Below, in pieces: positions 33,540 through 41,562 of a stretch of DNA of 52,240 bases (position 1 is its first letter; each line of letters starts with the position of its first letter). Under the pieces are notes generated by a model that had not been told where the DNA came from, did no database searches, and was given only the letters and a program-made list of their open reading frames with translations. The translations under genes and the position numbers were made by a program. Source of the DNA: an uncultured Prevotellaceae bacterium (GTDB taxonomy: Bacteria; Bacteroidota; Bacteroidia; Bacteroidales; Bacteroidaceae); contig ONMN01000016.1 in NCBI GenBank assembly GCA_900318885.1, positions 1 to 52,240 of the forward strand, written 5' to 3'.

Positions 33540-34751
33540 TTACTGCTTAGTAGTATCGATGAACATTGCAACACGGTTGAAGTCAATCTCGTCAGACAGC
33601 TTGTCAGTTGCACCCAGACCCTCAGTGGTGATGCGGCTGGCAGCAATCTTATACTTCTTGATGAGAGCGTTCTTAACAACCTCAGCGCGCTGCTCAGACA
33701 ACTTCTGGTTCAGCTCAGCAGAACCCTCGGGAGAAGCATAACCCTGAACCTTCAGGTTAGCCTCAGGATGATTCTTCATGTACTTAGCAATCATCTCGAT
33801 GCTTGCATACTGTGCAGGCTCGATAGTGCTCTTGCCCTGACGGAAGATTACGATAGGCTGCAGTGTAGTCTCAACTTTCTTCTCTACGACAGCAGCGGTA
33901 GGACGGCTCTCGCAAGCAGCGAGCTTAGCCTTCAGGTCAGCAATCTGCTGATCCTTAGCTGAGAGTTGACCATCCTTAGCGTTCACGTCAGCACGGAGCT
34001 CGTTAATCTTAGCGTTCAGACCGTCAATCTCAGCCTGGTCGCGCAGCTGCTCCTTCTTGAAGTTGTGAGAACCGTTGCTGTTACCGAACTTGTAGTTCAA
34101 ACCAGCCTTAAGAGAGAATACAGACTTGTTGATGTCATACATGAAACCTGGTTCGTTAACACCCAGAATAGCATAAGCAACAGCAGCATCAACACCCTCT
34201 GACCAACTATGGAGATTATAGGTCAAAGCGGGCTCGATGTAGAACTGCCAAGCCTTGTCAGCACCCAGGTTGAATGCGAAGTCAAGAGCAATCTTAGAAT
34301 TCAGACCATTAGTCTTGCTCAGGTGGTCGAACGCATGTTCCCAACCGAAACCGCCCAGAGCAATCAGCTCAAAAGCACGGGGCTCACCCTGATAACCTGC
34401 AAACAAGTTACTCAGATTGAAAGTACCCAACAGGTTTACGTTAAGATCCTCAATAAAAGTCTTAGAGCCACCATAGAACTTATCGTTAGACTTAAAATAA
34501 ACATCTGCATCAGCAGCAAGACCGAAAACAGTTGTCAAGTTCTTACCAAGACGAACGCCAAAAGTAGGAGCGATAGACTTAAAAAATCCGTCACCAGCAT
34601 CCTTAAAACTTTCCTTTGTCTTTGTTGTAACGCCAGCGTTGATACCGAAATACCAGTTATCACCAGCTTTGCTAGATGTGATTGCAGTATTCTGTGCACT
34701 CACTGAAGCTGCCATCATAGTAGCAGCAATCATCATAAAAAACTTTTTCAT
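33540..34751 (-). CDS. OmpA family outer-membrane protein
   Basis: The product is 403 residues with a signal peptide ending ASVSAQ. Residues about 30-235 look like an eight-stranded beta-barrel with alternating strands (NWYFGINAGVTTK, FSLKAGLNYKFG). A coiled coil follows (about 240-285, INELRADVNAKDGQLSAKDQQ). The C-terminal OmpA domain (about 295-400) binds peptidoglycan; it has VQGYASPEGSAELNQKLSEQRA and a VAMFIDTT end. Major OmpA porin-like proteins of this layout are abundant in Prevotella. A near-consensus -7 element (TTACTTTG on the minus strand, 34823-34830), a long leader and a strong terminator fit high expression as a single gene. Confidence 0.92.
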   Translation of the reverse strand: MKKFFMMIAATMMAASVSAQNTAITSSKAGDNWYFGINAGVTTKTKESFKDAGDGFFKSIAPTFGVRLGKNLTTVFGLAADADVYFKSNDKFYGGSKTFIEDLNVNLLGTFNLSNLFAGYQGEPRAFELIALGGFGWEHAFDHLSKTNGLNSKIALDFAFNLGADKAWQFYIEPALTYNLHSWSEGVDAAVAYAILGVNEPGFMYDINKSVFSLKAGLNYKFGNSNGSHNFKKEQLRDQAEIDGLNAKINELRADVNAKDGQLSAKDQQIADLKAKLAACESRPTAAVVEKKVETTLQPIVIFRQGKSTIEPAQYASIEMIAKYMKNHPEANLKVQGYASPEGSAELNQKLSEQRAEVVKNALIKKYKIAASRITTEGLGATDKLSDEIDFNRVAMFIDTTKQ

Positions 34752-34822
34752 TTTGTAATAACTAATTAGTTTAAAATTAATAAATGTATCCTATTTTATG
34801 CTTATTTTCTTATTTTCGGGTG

Positions 34823-34830
34823 CAAAGTAA
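34823..34830 (-). promoter_or_regulatory. Possible promoter -7 element for the OmpA-family gene
   Basis: The minus strand reads TTACTTTG, one mismatch from TAnnTTTG, 71 bp before the ATG. The 281-bp divergent spacer (34752-35032) is very A/T-rich and holds only this element and the rpoD promoter. Confidence 0.4.
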
Positions 34831-34996
34831 CTAAAAAAAACGATAAGTTCCAAATAAAATCATAAAAAAATGCTAAAAAACGTGTATTTTTCAGCCTAAA
34901 ACAGGTTTCTTTCTAAAAAAAAGACTAAAAAACATACTTTTTCTGGTAATTATTGAAAAAAAACGAGAAAAGTTTGGTAAATCGCGAAAAAAAGAT

Positions 34997-35004
34997 TACT
35001 TTTG
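34997..35004 (+). promoter_or_regulatory. Promoter -7 element for rpoD
   Basis: TACTTTTG matches TAnnTTTG, 28 bp before the ATG at 35033. It probably drives rpoD and the two overlapping genes after it. Confidence 0.65.
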
Positions 35005-35032
35005 CATCCGACATTAAAAACTTGACTACTGC

Positions 35033-35896
35033 ATGAGGCAACTAAAGATTACCAAATCAATCACAAACCGCGAAAGCGAGGCGTTGGAGAAATACCTGTC
35101 AGAAATCGGCAAAGAGGAACTTCTATCGGCCGACGAAGAGGTGGAACTGGCGCAGCGCATCCGCAAGGGTGACAAGAAGGCTTTGGAAAAGCTGACAAAG
35201 TCGAACCTTAGATTTGTGGTGAGCGTGGCAAAACAGTATCAGAACCAAGGCTTATCATTGCCCGACCTGATTAACGAAGGTAATGTGGGACTGATAAAGG
35301 CTGCTGAGAAATATGACGAGACGAGGGGATTTAAATTCATCTCGTATGCAGTCTGGTGGATTCGTCAAAGCATCCTGCAAGCCATTGCCGAGCAGAGTCG
35401 TATCGTGAGACTGCCGTTGAACCAGCTAGGGTCAATGAACAAAATCAACCGCATGTTGACGAAATTCGAGCAGGAAAACGAGCGCCGGCCGTCGGTGGAC
35501 GAGATATCGGAGGTTATCGACATTCCTGAGGAGAAAGTTGACGAAGCCATCAACGTGTCAGGCCGTCAGGTATCGGTTGACGCTCCGTTTGTGGATGGTG
35601 AGGACAATTCGCTGTTGGACGTACTCGTAAATAATGACGCGCCGATGGCTGATAAGCAACTGGTGATAGAGTCATTGCAGGCAGAAATCATGGATGCATT
35701 GAAAATGCTGACAATTCGCGAGCGCAACATCATTACGGCATTTTACGGTATAGGACAGCCCGAGATGACACTCGAGGAAATAGGAGCAAAATTCGGCCTT
35801 ACGCGTGAGCGCGTGCGACAAATAAAGGAAAAAGCGATCCGTCGTTTACGCAGCAATACAAAGAACAAAATATTAAAAGCATATTTAGGAGCATGA
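35033..35896 (+). CDS. rpoD: RNA polymerase primary sigma factor (RpoD/SigA type)
   Basis: This 287-residue sigma-70 has the compact layout typical of Bacteroidota, with a short start ([22 protein letters not shown]) in place of a long region 1.1. Region 2 holds [57 protein letters not shown] across its core and -10-binding helices. Region 4 ends with [28 protein letters not shown]. The matching promoters in this window are TAnnTTTG, as expected for this sigma. It overlaps the next gene by 4 bp (ATGA). Confidence 0.95.
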   Translation: MRQLKITKSITNRESEALEKYLSEIGKEELLSADEEVELAQRIRKGDKKALEKLTKSNLRFVVSVAKQYQNQGLSLPDLINEGNVGLIKAAEKYDETRGFKFISYAVWWIRQSILQAIAEQSRIVRLPLNQLGSMNKINRMLTKFEQENERRPSVDEISEVIDIPEEKVDEAINVSGRQVSVDAPFVDGEDNSLLDVLVNNDAPMADKQLVIESLQAEIMDALKMLTIRERNIITAFYGIGQPEMTLEEIGAKFGLTRERVRQIKEKAIRRLRSNTKNKILKAYLGA

Positions 35897-36300
35897 AATC
35901 AATAAAGTATATACTATTGCTGGTTGTGGCCTTGACAGCCTTAGGAGCCAGCGCGAAACCCTTGAAGACGAATCAAGTCTATATGTTCGGGTTCTCGGCA
36001 TCGTTCAAAGACTCAGTAATATACGTGACGGACATCCAGAACGTTCCAGGAACGTGGGTAGAGTCGAAGAACAAATTCCTGTTGCTTCGTGACGAATATT
36101 CACGGCAGATGAAAGACTATCTGGAAGAGAAGCTACAACAGGAGAAACGCGTTTGTGTGGTATTCTACTATCTGAAGAAAAAGAAGGCTGAGAAGGAGTT
36201 CTTGAAACTGATGAAAAAATACAAGAAAGGTTATGAGGTTCGCCACGTAAATGAAAAGGACTTTAAGTTCGAGGCGATAGATGTGTCAGAACAACAATGA
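35893..36300 (+). CDS. Small exported protein of unknown function
   Basis: The product is 135 residues with a signal peptide ([21 protein letters not shown]). The mature part has a short beta start ([22 protein letters not shown]) and a Lys/Glu-rich helical second half ([22 protein letters not shown]). I do not recognise a family. Overlap by 4 bp with both rpoD upstream and the HD gene downstream shows it is translated in the same operon and is a real gene. The function is unknown. Confidence 0.75.
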   Translation: MKSIKYILLLVVALTALGASAKPLKTNQVYMFGFSASFKDSVIYVTDIQNVPGTWVESKNKFLLLRDEYSRQMKDYLEEKLQQEKRVCVVFYYLKKKKAEKEFLKLMKKYKKGYEVRHVNEKDFKFEAIDVSEQQ

Positions 36301-37505
36301 CGGAACATAAAATCATTAACGACCCTGTATTCGGGTTTATCAAGATCAGACGTGGATTGCTGTACGACATCGTACAGCATCCGTTGTTTCAACGCCTAAA
36401 CCGTATCAATCAACTCGGACTGGCCTCTGTAGTGTATCCTGGTGCACGCCATACGCGTTTCCAGCACTCGCTGGGAGCATTTTACCTCATGTCGGAAGCC
36501 GTAAAATCACTAAGTGAAAAAGGGGTGTACATCTTTGATTCAGAGGCAGAAGCCGTGCAGGCAGCAATCCTCTTGCATGACATCGGTCATGGTCCGTTTT
36601 CGCACGTATTGGAAAATACACTCATCAATGGTGTTTCGCACGAAGACATCTCGCTGATGATGATGGAGCGGATGAACCGAGAGATGAAAGGACAGCTGGC
36701 ACTGGCTATCAGTATTTTCAAAGACGAATACCCAAACAAAATTTTCCATCAGTTGATATCCAGTCAATTGGATATGGACCGACTGGATTATCTGCGCCGC
36801 GACTCATTCTTTACGGGAGTGACGGAAGGCAACATCGGCTCGGCACGCATCATCAAGATGTTGAACGTAGCTGACGAGAGACTTGTCGTCGACGCAAAAG
36901 GCATCTACTCGATAGAAAATTACCTGACGACGCGACGGCTGATGTACTGGCAGGTGTACTTACACAAGACCGCAGTAGGATACGAGAAAGTGCTGGTGAA
37001 TGCTCTGACACGAGCTCGCGAACTGATGAGGATGGGTTACGACCTGTTTGCTTCGCCTTCCCTAGCCTATTTCCTGAAAAATGACGTCACGTTCGACGAT
37101 CATACACTGGATGTGTATGCTGAATTGGACGACAGCGACATTTGGAGTGCTCTGAAGGCTTGGAAGCATGTTGATGACAAAATTCTTGCCACTTTGGCTA
37201 CTGATATGACCGACCGAAGATTGTTCAAAGTGGAGGTTAGCGAGGAGCGTCCTTCGGAGGAGCGAATAGCCGAAATCGCACGTGTAATAGCAGAAAGAAT
37301 GAATATTCCGTTGGAAGATACCCGCTACATGATGACGTTGACGGAGATAGGAAAAGACATGTATAATCCTGAGGATGATAGTATCGGAATTCTTTACAAA
37401 GACGGCACTGTTAAGGACATAGCAGAAGCATCGGAAATCTTAAATGTACATTTACTTTCTAAAAAAATACGTAAATATTACCTCTGTTATCAACGTTTTT
37501 CATAA
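36297..37505 (+). CDS. HD domain phosphohydrolase (dNTPase-like)
   Basis: The product is 402 residues, cytoplasmic. The HD metal site is spread over RHTRFQHSLGAFYLMSEAV and LLHDIGHGPFSHVLEN; a third motif QLDMDRLDYLRRDSFFTG supplies the last Asp. This is the SAMHD1/dGTPase-like branch of HD proteins, which hydrolyse (d)NTPs or related phosphates. The exact substrate is not known. Its 3' end runs to 37505, and lpxD starts 58 bp further on with its own promoter element, so the operon may stop here. Confidence 0.88.
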   Translation: MTEHKIINDPVFGFIKIRRGLLYDIVQHPLFQRLNRINQLGLASVVYPGARHTRFQHSLGAFYLMSEAVKSLSEKGVYIFDSEAEAVQAAILLHDIGHGPFSHVLENTLINGVSHEDISLMMMERMNREMKGQLALAISIFKDEYPNKIFHQLISSQLDMDRLDYLRRDSFFTGVTEGNIGSARIIKMLNVADERLVVDAKGIYSIENYLTTRRLMYWQVYLHKTAVGYEKVLVNALTRARELMRMGYDLFASPSLAYFLKNDVTFDDHTLDVYAELDDSDIWSALKAWKHVDDKILATLATDMTDRRLFKVEVSEERPSEERIAEIARVIAERMNIPLEDTRYMMTLTEIGKDMYNPEDDSIGILYKDGTVKDIAEASEILNVHLLSKKIRKYYLCYQRFS

Positions 37506-37513
37506 AAAATGCT

Positions 37514-37521
37514 TATCTTTG
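37514..37521 (+). promoter_or_regulatory. Promoter -7 element for the lpxD-lpxC/fabZ-lpxA run
   Basis: TATCTTTG is a perfect TAnnTTTG. Transcription should start near 37528, so the coding start must be the ATG at 37564 unless a non-standard codon is used. It lies where codons for the missing LpxD N-terminus would be expected. Confidence 0.6.
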
Positions 37522-37563
37522 TAGCGTTTTTACATCCACACTTTTGCGAAGATAGAAGAAGGC

Positions 37564-38460
37564 ATGGAAGGAGCCATTACATTCCTTTCGAACCCTAAAT
37601 ACACCCAATACATCTACGAAACGAAAGCCACCATTGTGTTGGTGAACGAAGACCTGCAACTGGAGCATCCCGTCAACTGCACCTTGATTCGCGTGAAGAA
37701 CGCCTACGAGTGTGTGGCCAAACTTATGCAGATGTATGCTCAGTCGTTGCCGAAGAAAACCGGTGTAGATCCACTGGCTTTTGTGTCACCAAGTGCCCAA
37801 ATTGGCAAGGATGTTTATATCGGACCGTTTACGTACGTCGGCGAAGGTGTAAAAATCGGAGACAACACGCGAATATTCCCCAATGTTACTATCTATGATG
37901 GGTGTCAGATTGGTAAGAATGTGACCATTCATGCCGGTGCAGTCATTGGTGCCGACGGCTTCGGTTTCGCCCCCAATCAGGAGGGATACGAAAAGATTCC
38001 GCAGTTGGGTGTGGTCATCATCGAAGACAATGTGGAGATTGGTGCCAACACATGTATTGACCGCTCTACGATGGGTCAGACCATTATCCATCAAGGTGTG
38101 AAGCTCGACAATCTCATTCAGGTCGCTCACAATTGCGAAATTGGTGAGAATACCGTGATGTCGGCACAGGCTGGTATGGCAGGCTCGACGAAAATTGGCG
38201 CTTGGTGTATGGTAGGTGGTCAGGCAGGTTTCTCTGGTCATATCCAAGTCGCCGACAGGACAATGATTGGTGCCCAGTGTGGCGTCATTGGCAATACCAA
38301 GGGCGACGGTGAAACGTTGATTGGTTCCCCAGCTGTCAATCCGAAGATGTATTTCAAGGCGAGAGCTTTGGACGCAAAACTTCCCGACATGTATCGCCAG
38401 ATTGCCCAGCTGCAGCGTGAACTTGATGCGCTGAAGAAAATAGTAGAAATTGAAAGATAA
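37564..38460 (+). CDS. lpxD: UDP-3-O-acylglucosamine N-acyltransferase, shortened
   Basis: LpxD adds the second hydroxyacyl chain to UDP-glucosamine in lipid A synthesis. The product is 298 residues, against about 340-350 usual. It keeps the uridine-site motif FLSNPKY (7-13), the hexapeptide left-handed helix, GADGFGF and the catalytic His189 (VAHNCEIG). Two parts are missing. The first 25-30 residues are gone, yet codons just upstream of the ATG still read HTFAKIEEG, as in full-length family members. Compared with E. coli LpxD, about 18 residues are also absent between KIGDN and FPNVTIY, equal to one helix coil. lpxC-fabZ and lpxA follow intact. It may still work; this needs testing. Confidence 0.88.
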   Translation: MEGAITFLSNPKYTQYIYETKATIVLVNEDLQLEHPVNCTLIRVKNAYECVAKLMQMYAQSLPKKTGVDPLAFVSPSAQIGKDVYIGPFTYVGEGVKIGDNTRIFPNVTIYDGCQIGKNVTIHAGAVIGADGFGFAPNQEGYEKIPQLGVVIIEDNVEIGANTCIDRSTMGQTIIHQGVKLDNLIQVAHNCEIGENTVMSAQAGMAGSTKIGAWCMVGGQAGFSGHIQVADRTMIGAQCGVIGNTKGDGETLIGSPAVNPKMYFKARALDAKLPDMYRQIAQLQRELDALKKIVEIER

Positions 38461-38468
38461 CAGAAGAT

Positions 38469-39851
38469 ATGAAACAAAAGACTTTGAAAGGCAGCTTTTC
38501 GTTATACGGAAAAGGTCTGCATACGGGACTGAACCTGACTGTCACATTCAACCCTGCCCCTGAGAATCACGGTTACAAAATACAACGCATCGACATGGAG
38601 GGTGAACCCACCATCGATGCTATTGCAGAAAACGTGGTTGATACCCAGCGCGGTACTGTATTGGGCAAGGGCGACGCTCGCGTATCAACTGTAGAACACG
38701 GACTCTCGGCACTTTATGCTTTGGGCATCGACAACTGTCTGATACAGGTCAACGGTCCGGAATTTCCCATTCTCGACGGTTCGGCCATCAAGTATGTAGA
38801 AAAGATAGCTGAAATCGGTATCGAAGAACAAAATGCCCCCAAGGACTTTTATATTATCCGCAAGAAAATTGAGGTGAAGGACGAACAGACCGGTTCGTGC
38901 ATTACGATCCTTCCCGACGACGAATTCTCTATCACGGCCATGTGTTCGTTCGAGTCGAAATTCATCAATTCGCAGTTTGCGACACTCGACAAAATAGACC
39001 ATTTTGCCAAGGAGATTGCCGCTGCACGCACTTTCGTTTTCGTACGAGATATTGAACCCCTGTTGCAGGCTAACCTCATTAAAGGCGGTGATATGGACAA
39101 TGCCATTGTCATTTATGAACGTCAGACCACACAGGAGCGTCTGGACTGGCTTGCCGACAAACTGGGTGTTGAGCACCGCGATGCCAACGAACTCGGTTAC
39201 ATTCAGCACAAGCCATTGGTTTGGGAGAACGAATGTACACGTCACAAATTGCTCGATGTTATTGGCGATATGGCACTTATTGGCAAACCCATCAAGGGTC
39301 GTATTATTGCCACACGTCCCGGTCATAATATCAACAACAAGTTCGCCCGTCAGCTACGAAAGGAAATTCGCAAACACGAGATACAGGCTCCTATCTATGA
39401 TCCAAACGAGGAACCGGTAATGGATGTGAACAAGATTCGCGAATTGCTGCCCCACCGCTATCCCATGCAGTTGGTAGATAAGGTTATCTCACTAGGTGCC
39501 ACCACTATTGTGGGTATCAAGAACGTTACTGGCAACGAGCCGTTCTTCCAGGGACACTTCCCCGAAGAACCTGTGATGCCTGGTGTGCTGCAGATTGAGG
39601 CAATGGCCCAGTGTGGCGGTCTGCTGGTGTTGAACACGTTAGAGGAACCCGAGCGCTGGAGCACTTATTTCATGAAGATAGACGACGTAAAATTCCGCCA
39701 GAAGGTAGTTCCGGGCGATACACTATTGTTCAAGGTCGACTTGTTAGCTCCAGTCCGTCATGGTATTTCGTCAATGAAAGGATATATCTTCGTTGGCGAC
39801 CGCGTAGTGGCAGAAGCAACCTTCACAGCACAAATCGTAAAGAACAAATAA
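38469..39851 (+). CDS. lpxC-fabZ: Bifunctional LpxC deacetylase / FabZ dehydratase
   Basis: This 460-residue fusion is typical of Bacteroidota. Residues about 1-305 are LpxC, the zinc deacetylase committing UDP-3-O-acyl-GlcNAc to lipid A. Its ligand-bearing motifs are STVEHGLSALYALG and the HKLLDVIGDMALIG helix, and GHNINNK carries another conserved His. Residues about 315-460 are FabZ, the 3-hydroxyacyl-ACP dehydratase, with LLPHRYPMQLVDKV and the active-site motif GHFPEEPVMPGVLQIEAMAQ. It lies 8 bp after lpxD. Joining the two activities places a consumer and a competitor of hydroxyacyl-ACP on one chain. Confidence 0.97.
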   Translation: MKQKTLKGSFSLYGKGLHTGLNLTVTFNPAPENHGYKIQRIDMEGEPTIDAIAENVVDTQRGTVLGKGDARVSTVEHGLSALYALGIDNCLIQVNGPEFPILDGSAIKYVEKIAEIGIEEQNAPKDFYIIRKKIEVKDEQTGSCITILPDDEFSITAMCSFESKFINSQFATLDKIDHFAKEIAAARTFVFVRDIEPLLQANLIKGGDMDNAIVIYERQTTQERLDWLADKLGVEHRDANELGYIQHKPLVWENECTRHKLLDVIGDMALIGKPIKGRIIATRPGHNINNKFARQLRKEIRKHEIQAPIYDPNEEPVMDVNKIRELLPHRYPMQLVDKVISLGATTIVGIKNVTGNEPFFQGHFPEEPVMPGVLQIEAMAQCGGLLVLNTLEEPERWSTYFMKIDDVKFRQKVVPGDTLLFKVDLLAPVRHGISSMKGYIFVGDRVVAEATFTAQIVKNK

Positions 39852-39892
39852 CCCGTCATAACAATAATGTCATAACGTAAAAACGAAAAAAC

Positions 39893-40666
39893 ATGGCAAA
39901 CCAAATACATCCTTTAGCAGTGGTTGATCCCGAGGCAAAACTTGGTGACAACAACGTTATCGGTCCCTTCTGCGTCATTGACAAAAATGTGGTGATTGGC
40001 GACAACAACAAACTGCTGAACAACGTGACGCTGCACTTCGGCACGCGTCTCGGCAATAACAACGAGATATTCCCCGGTGCCAGCATCTCTACCAAACCTC
40101 AGGATTTGAAGTTCCAGGGAGAAGAGACCACATGCGAAATTGGTGACAACAACTCCATCCGCGAGAATGTCACCATCAGTCGCGGAACGGCTTCAAAAGG
40201 AAAAACGGTAGTAGGCAACGGCAATTTGCTCATGGAGAATATGCATATCGGTCACGATTGTGAGATTGGGAACGGCTGCATCATCGGCAACTCCACAAAG
40301 TTTGCCGGCGAGGTCATCGTCGACGACTTTGCCATTATCTCAGCCTGTTGTCTGTTTCATCAGTTCCTACATGTCGGCGGATATATCATGTTCCAGGGCG
40401 GCAGCCGTACCTCACAGGATATTCCTCCATACGTCATTGCTGGCAAGGAACCCGTGCGCTATGCCGGCGTGAATCTCATCGGACTACGCCGTCGCGGATT
40501 CCCCAACGAAACCATTGAGGCTATTCACGATGCCTACCGCATCATCTATTCTCAGGGAGTACTGAAGGACGGTATAGCCGAGGCTCGCGCTAAATATCCT
40601 GATTCGAAGGAGGTGGAGTACGTCTGCTCTTTCATTGAAAATTCAAAGCGTGGCGTCATCAGATAA
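39893..40666 (+). CDS. lpxA: Acyl-ACP--UDP-N-acetylglucosamine O-acyltransferase
   Basis: LpxA transfers a hydroxyacyl chain to UDP-GlcNAc, the first step of lipid A synthesis. The 257-residue product is a left-handed beta-helix of hexapeptide repeats (about 1-190) with a helical C-terminus. Catalytic His121 lies in [10 protein letters not shown], matching His125 of E. coli. His156 is kept in LFHQF; Glu140 ([10 protein letters not shown]) replaces E. coli His144. Gly169 stands at the acyl-chain ruler position. It is 41 bp after lpxC-fabZ, and its last 32 bp overlap miaA. Confidence 0.96.
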   Translation: MANQIHPLAVVDPEAKLGDNNVIGPFCVIDKNVVIGDNNKLLNNVTLHFGTRLGNNNEIFPGASISTKPQDLKFQGEETTCEIGDNNSIRENVTISRGTASKGKTVVGNGNLLMENMHIGHDCEIGNGCIIGNSTKFAGEVIVDDFAIISACCLFHQFLHVGGYIMFQGGSRTSQDIPPYVIAGKEPVRYAGVNLIGLRRRGFPNETIEAIHDAYRIIYSQGVLKDGIAEARAKYPDSKEVEYVCSFIENSKRGVIR

Positions 40667-41558
40667 CACCCTCGTCGTCATTACAGGACCGACTGCTGTA
40701 GGCAAGACGGCACTCACCATCGAGCTCGCCCGTCATTACCATACGCCTGTCATCAATGCCGATTCCCGCCAGATTTATCGCGAGCTGCGCATCGGCACTG
40801 CTGCTCCCAGCGAGGAGCAGTTGCAGCAGGCCAAACATTATTTCGTGGGTAACAAAAGCATCCACGACTACTACAATGCCTCGATGTACGAACAAGATGT
40901 TCTCGAGACCCTGAAAGAGGAATCCGCAGACACAAACATCCTCTCGGGTGGCAGCATGATGTATATCGACGCTGTATGCAACGGCATTGACGATATCCCC
41001 ACCGTCCGCGAAGATATCCGCGAGGAGATGAAGCGGCGATACGAGGAAGAAGGATTGGAGGCACTCTGTGAGGACCTGTACCGACTGGACCCTGAACACT
41101 ACGCCATTGTCGACCGGCAGAATTACCGCCGCGTCATCCATGCCCTTGAAATCTGTTATCAGACGGGGCGCACATACACCTCGTTCCGTACACAGAGCAA
41201 GAAGGAGCGGCCGTTCCGCATCGTGAAAATCGGGCTTAACCGCGACCGCGACGAATTATACAATAGAATTAACGCGCGCGTGGACGCGATGATGGAGCAA
41301 GGACTGCTCCACGAGGCCGAGAGTCTCTACGACCAGCGCCAACTGAACGCGCTGAACACCGTGGGCTACAAGGAGATGTTCGACTACATGGACGGTCGGT
41401 GGTCGCTTGACGAAGCGGTGGAACGCATGAAGGGCAATACGCGTCGCTATGCTCGCAAGCAGCTGACATGGTTCAAGCGTGACGAAGAGGTACGTTGGTT
41501 CCATCCCGACCAGATTGACGAAATATTGAATTATATAGAAGTAACAAGAGAAAAATAG
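40635..41558 (+). CDS. miaA: tRNA dimethylallyltransferase
   Basis: MiaA adds a dimethylallyl group to A37 of tRNAs reading UNN codons. The 307-residue product has a P-loop GPTAVGKT near residue 18, the substrate-site motif [12 protein letters not shown], and the [16 protein letters not shown] helix. The annotated ATG overlaps lpxA by 32 bp; a GTG 15 bp further in is an alternative start that would shorten the overlap. The 3' end is 4 bp from the next gene, so the operon continues into the second PBP. Confidence 0.94.
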   Translation: MKIQSVASSDNTLVVITGPTAVGKTALTIELARHYHTPVINADSRQIYRELRIGTAAPSEEQLQQAKHYFVGNKSIHDYYNASMYEQDVLETLKEESADTNILSGGSMMYIDAVCNGIDDIPTVREDIREEMKRRYEEEGLEALCEDLYRLDPEHYAIVDRQNYRRVIHALEICYQTGRTYTSFRTQSKKERPFRIVKIGLNRDRDELYNRINARVDAMMEQGLLHEAESLYDQRQLNALNTVGYKEMFDYMDGRWSLDEAVERMKGNTRRYARKQLTWFKRDEEVRWFHPDQIDEILNYIEVTREK

Positions 41559-41562
41559 GGTT

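Noticed and set aside
34752-34996. Small RNA gene in the AT-rich ompA-rpoD spacer
   Set aside because: No stable hairpin or terminator was found; the sequence is mostly A/T runs and the two promoters.
39893-40666. Loss of the catalytic His in LpxA (FAGE in place of AGH)
   Set aside because: The catalytic residue corresponds to His121 in MHIGHD, which is present; the AGH position is E. coli His144, and I recall Glu there in Bacteroides LpxA too.
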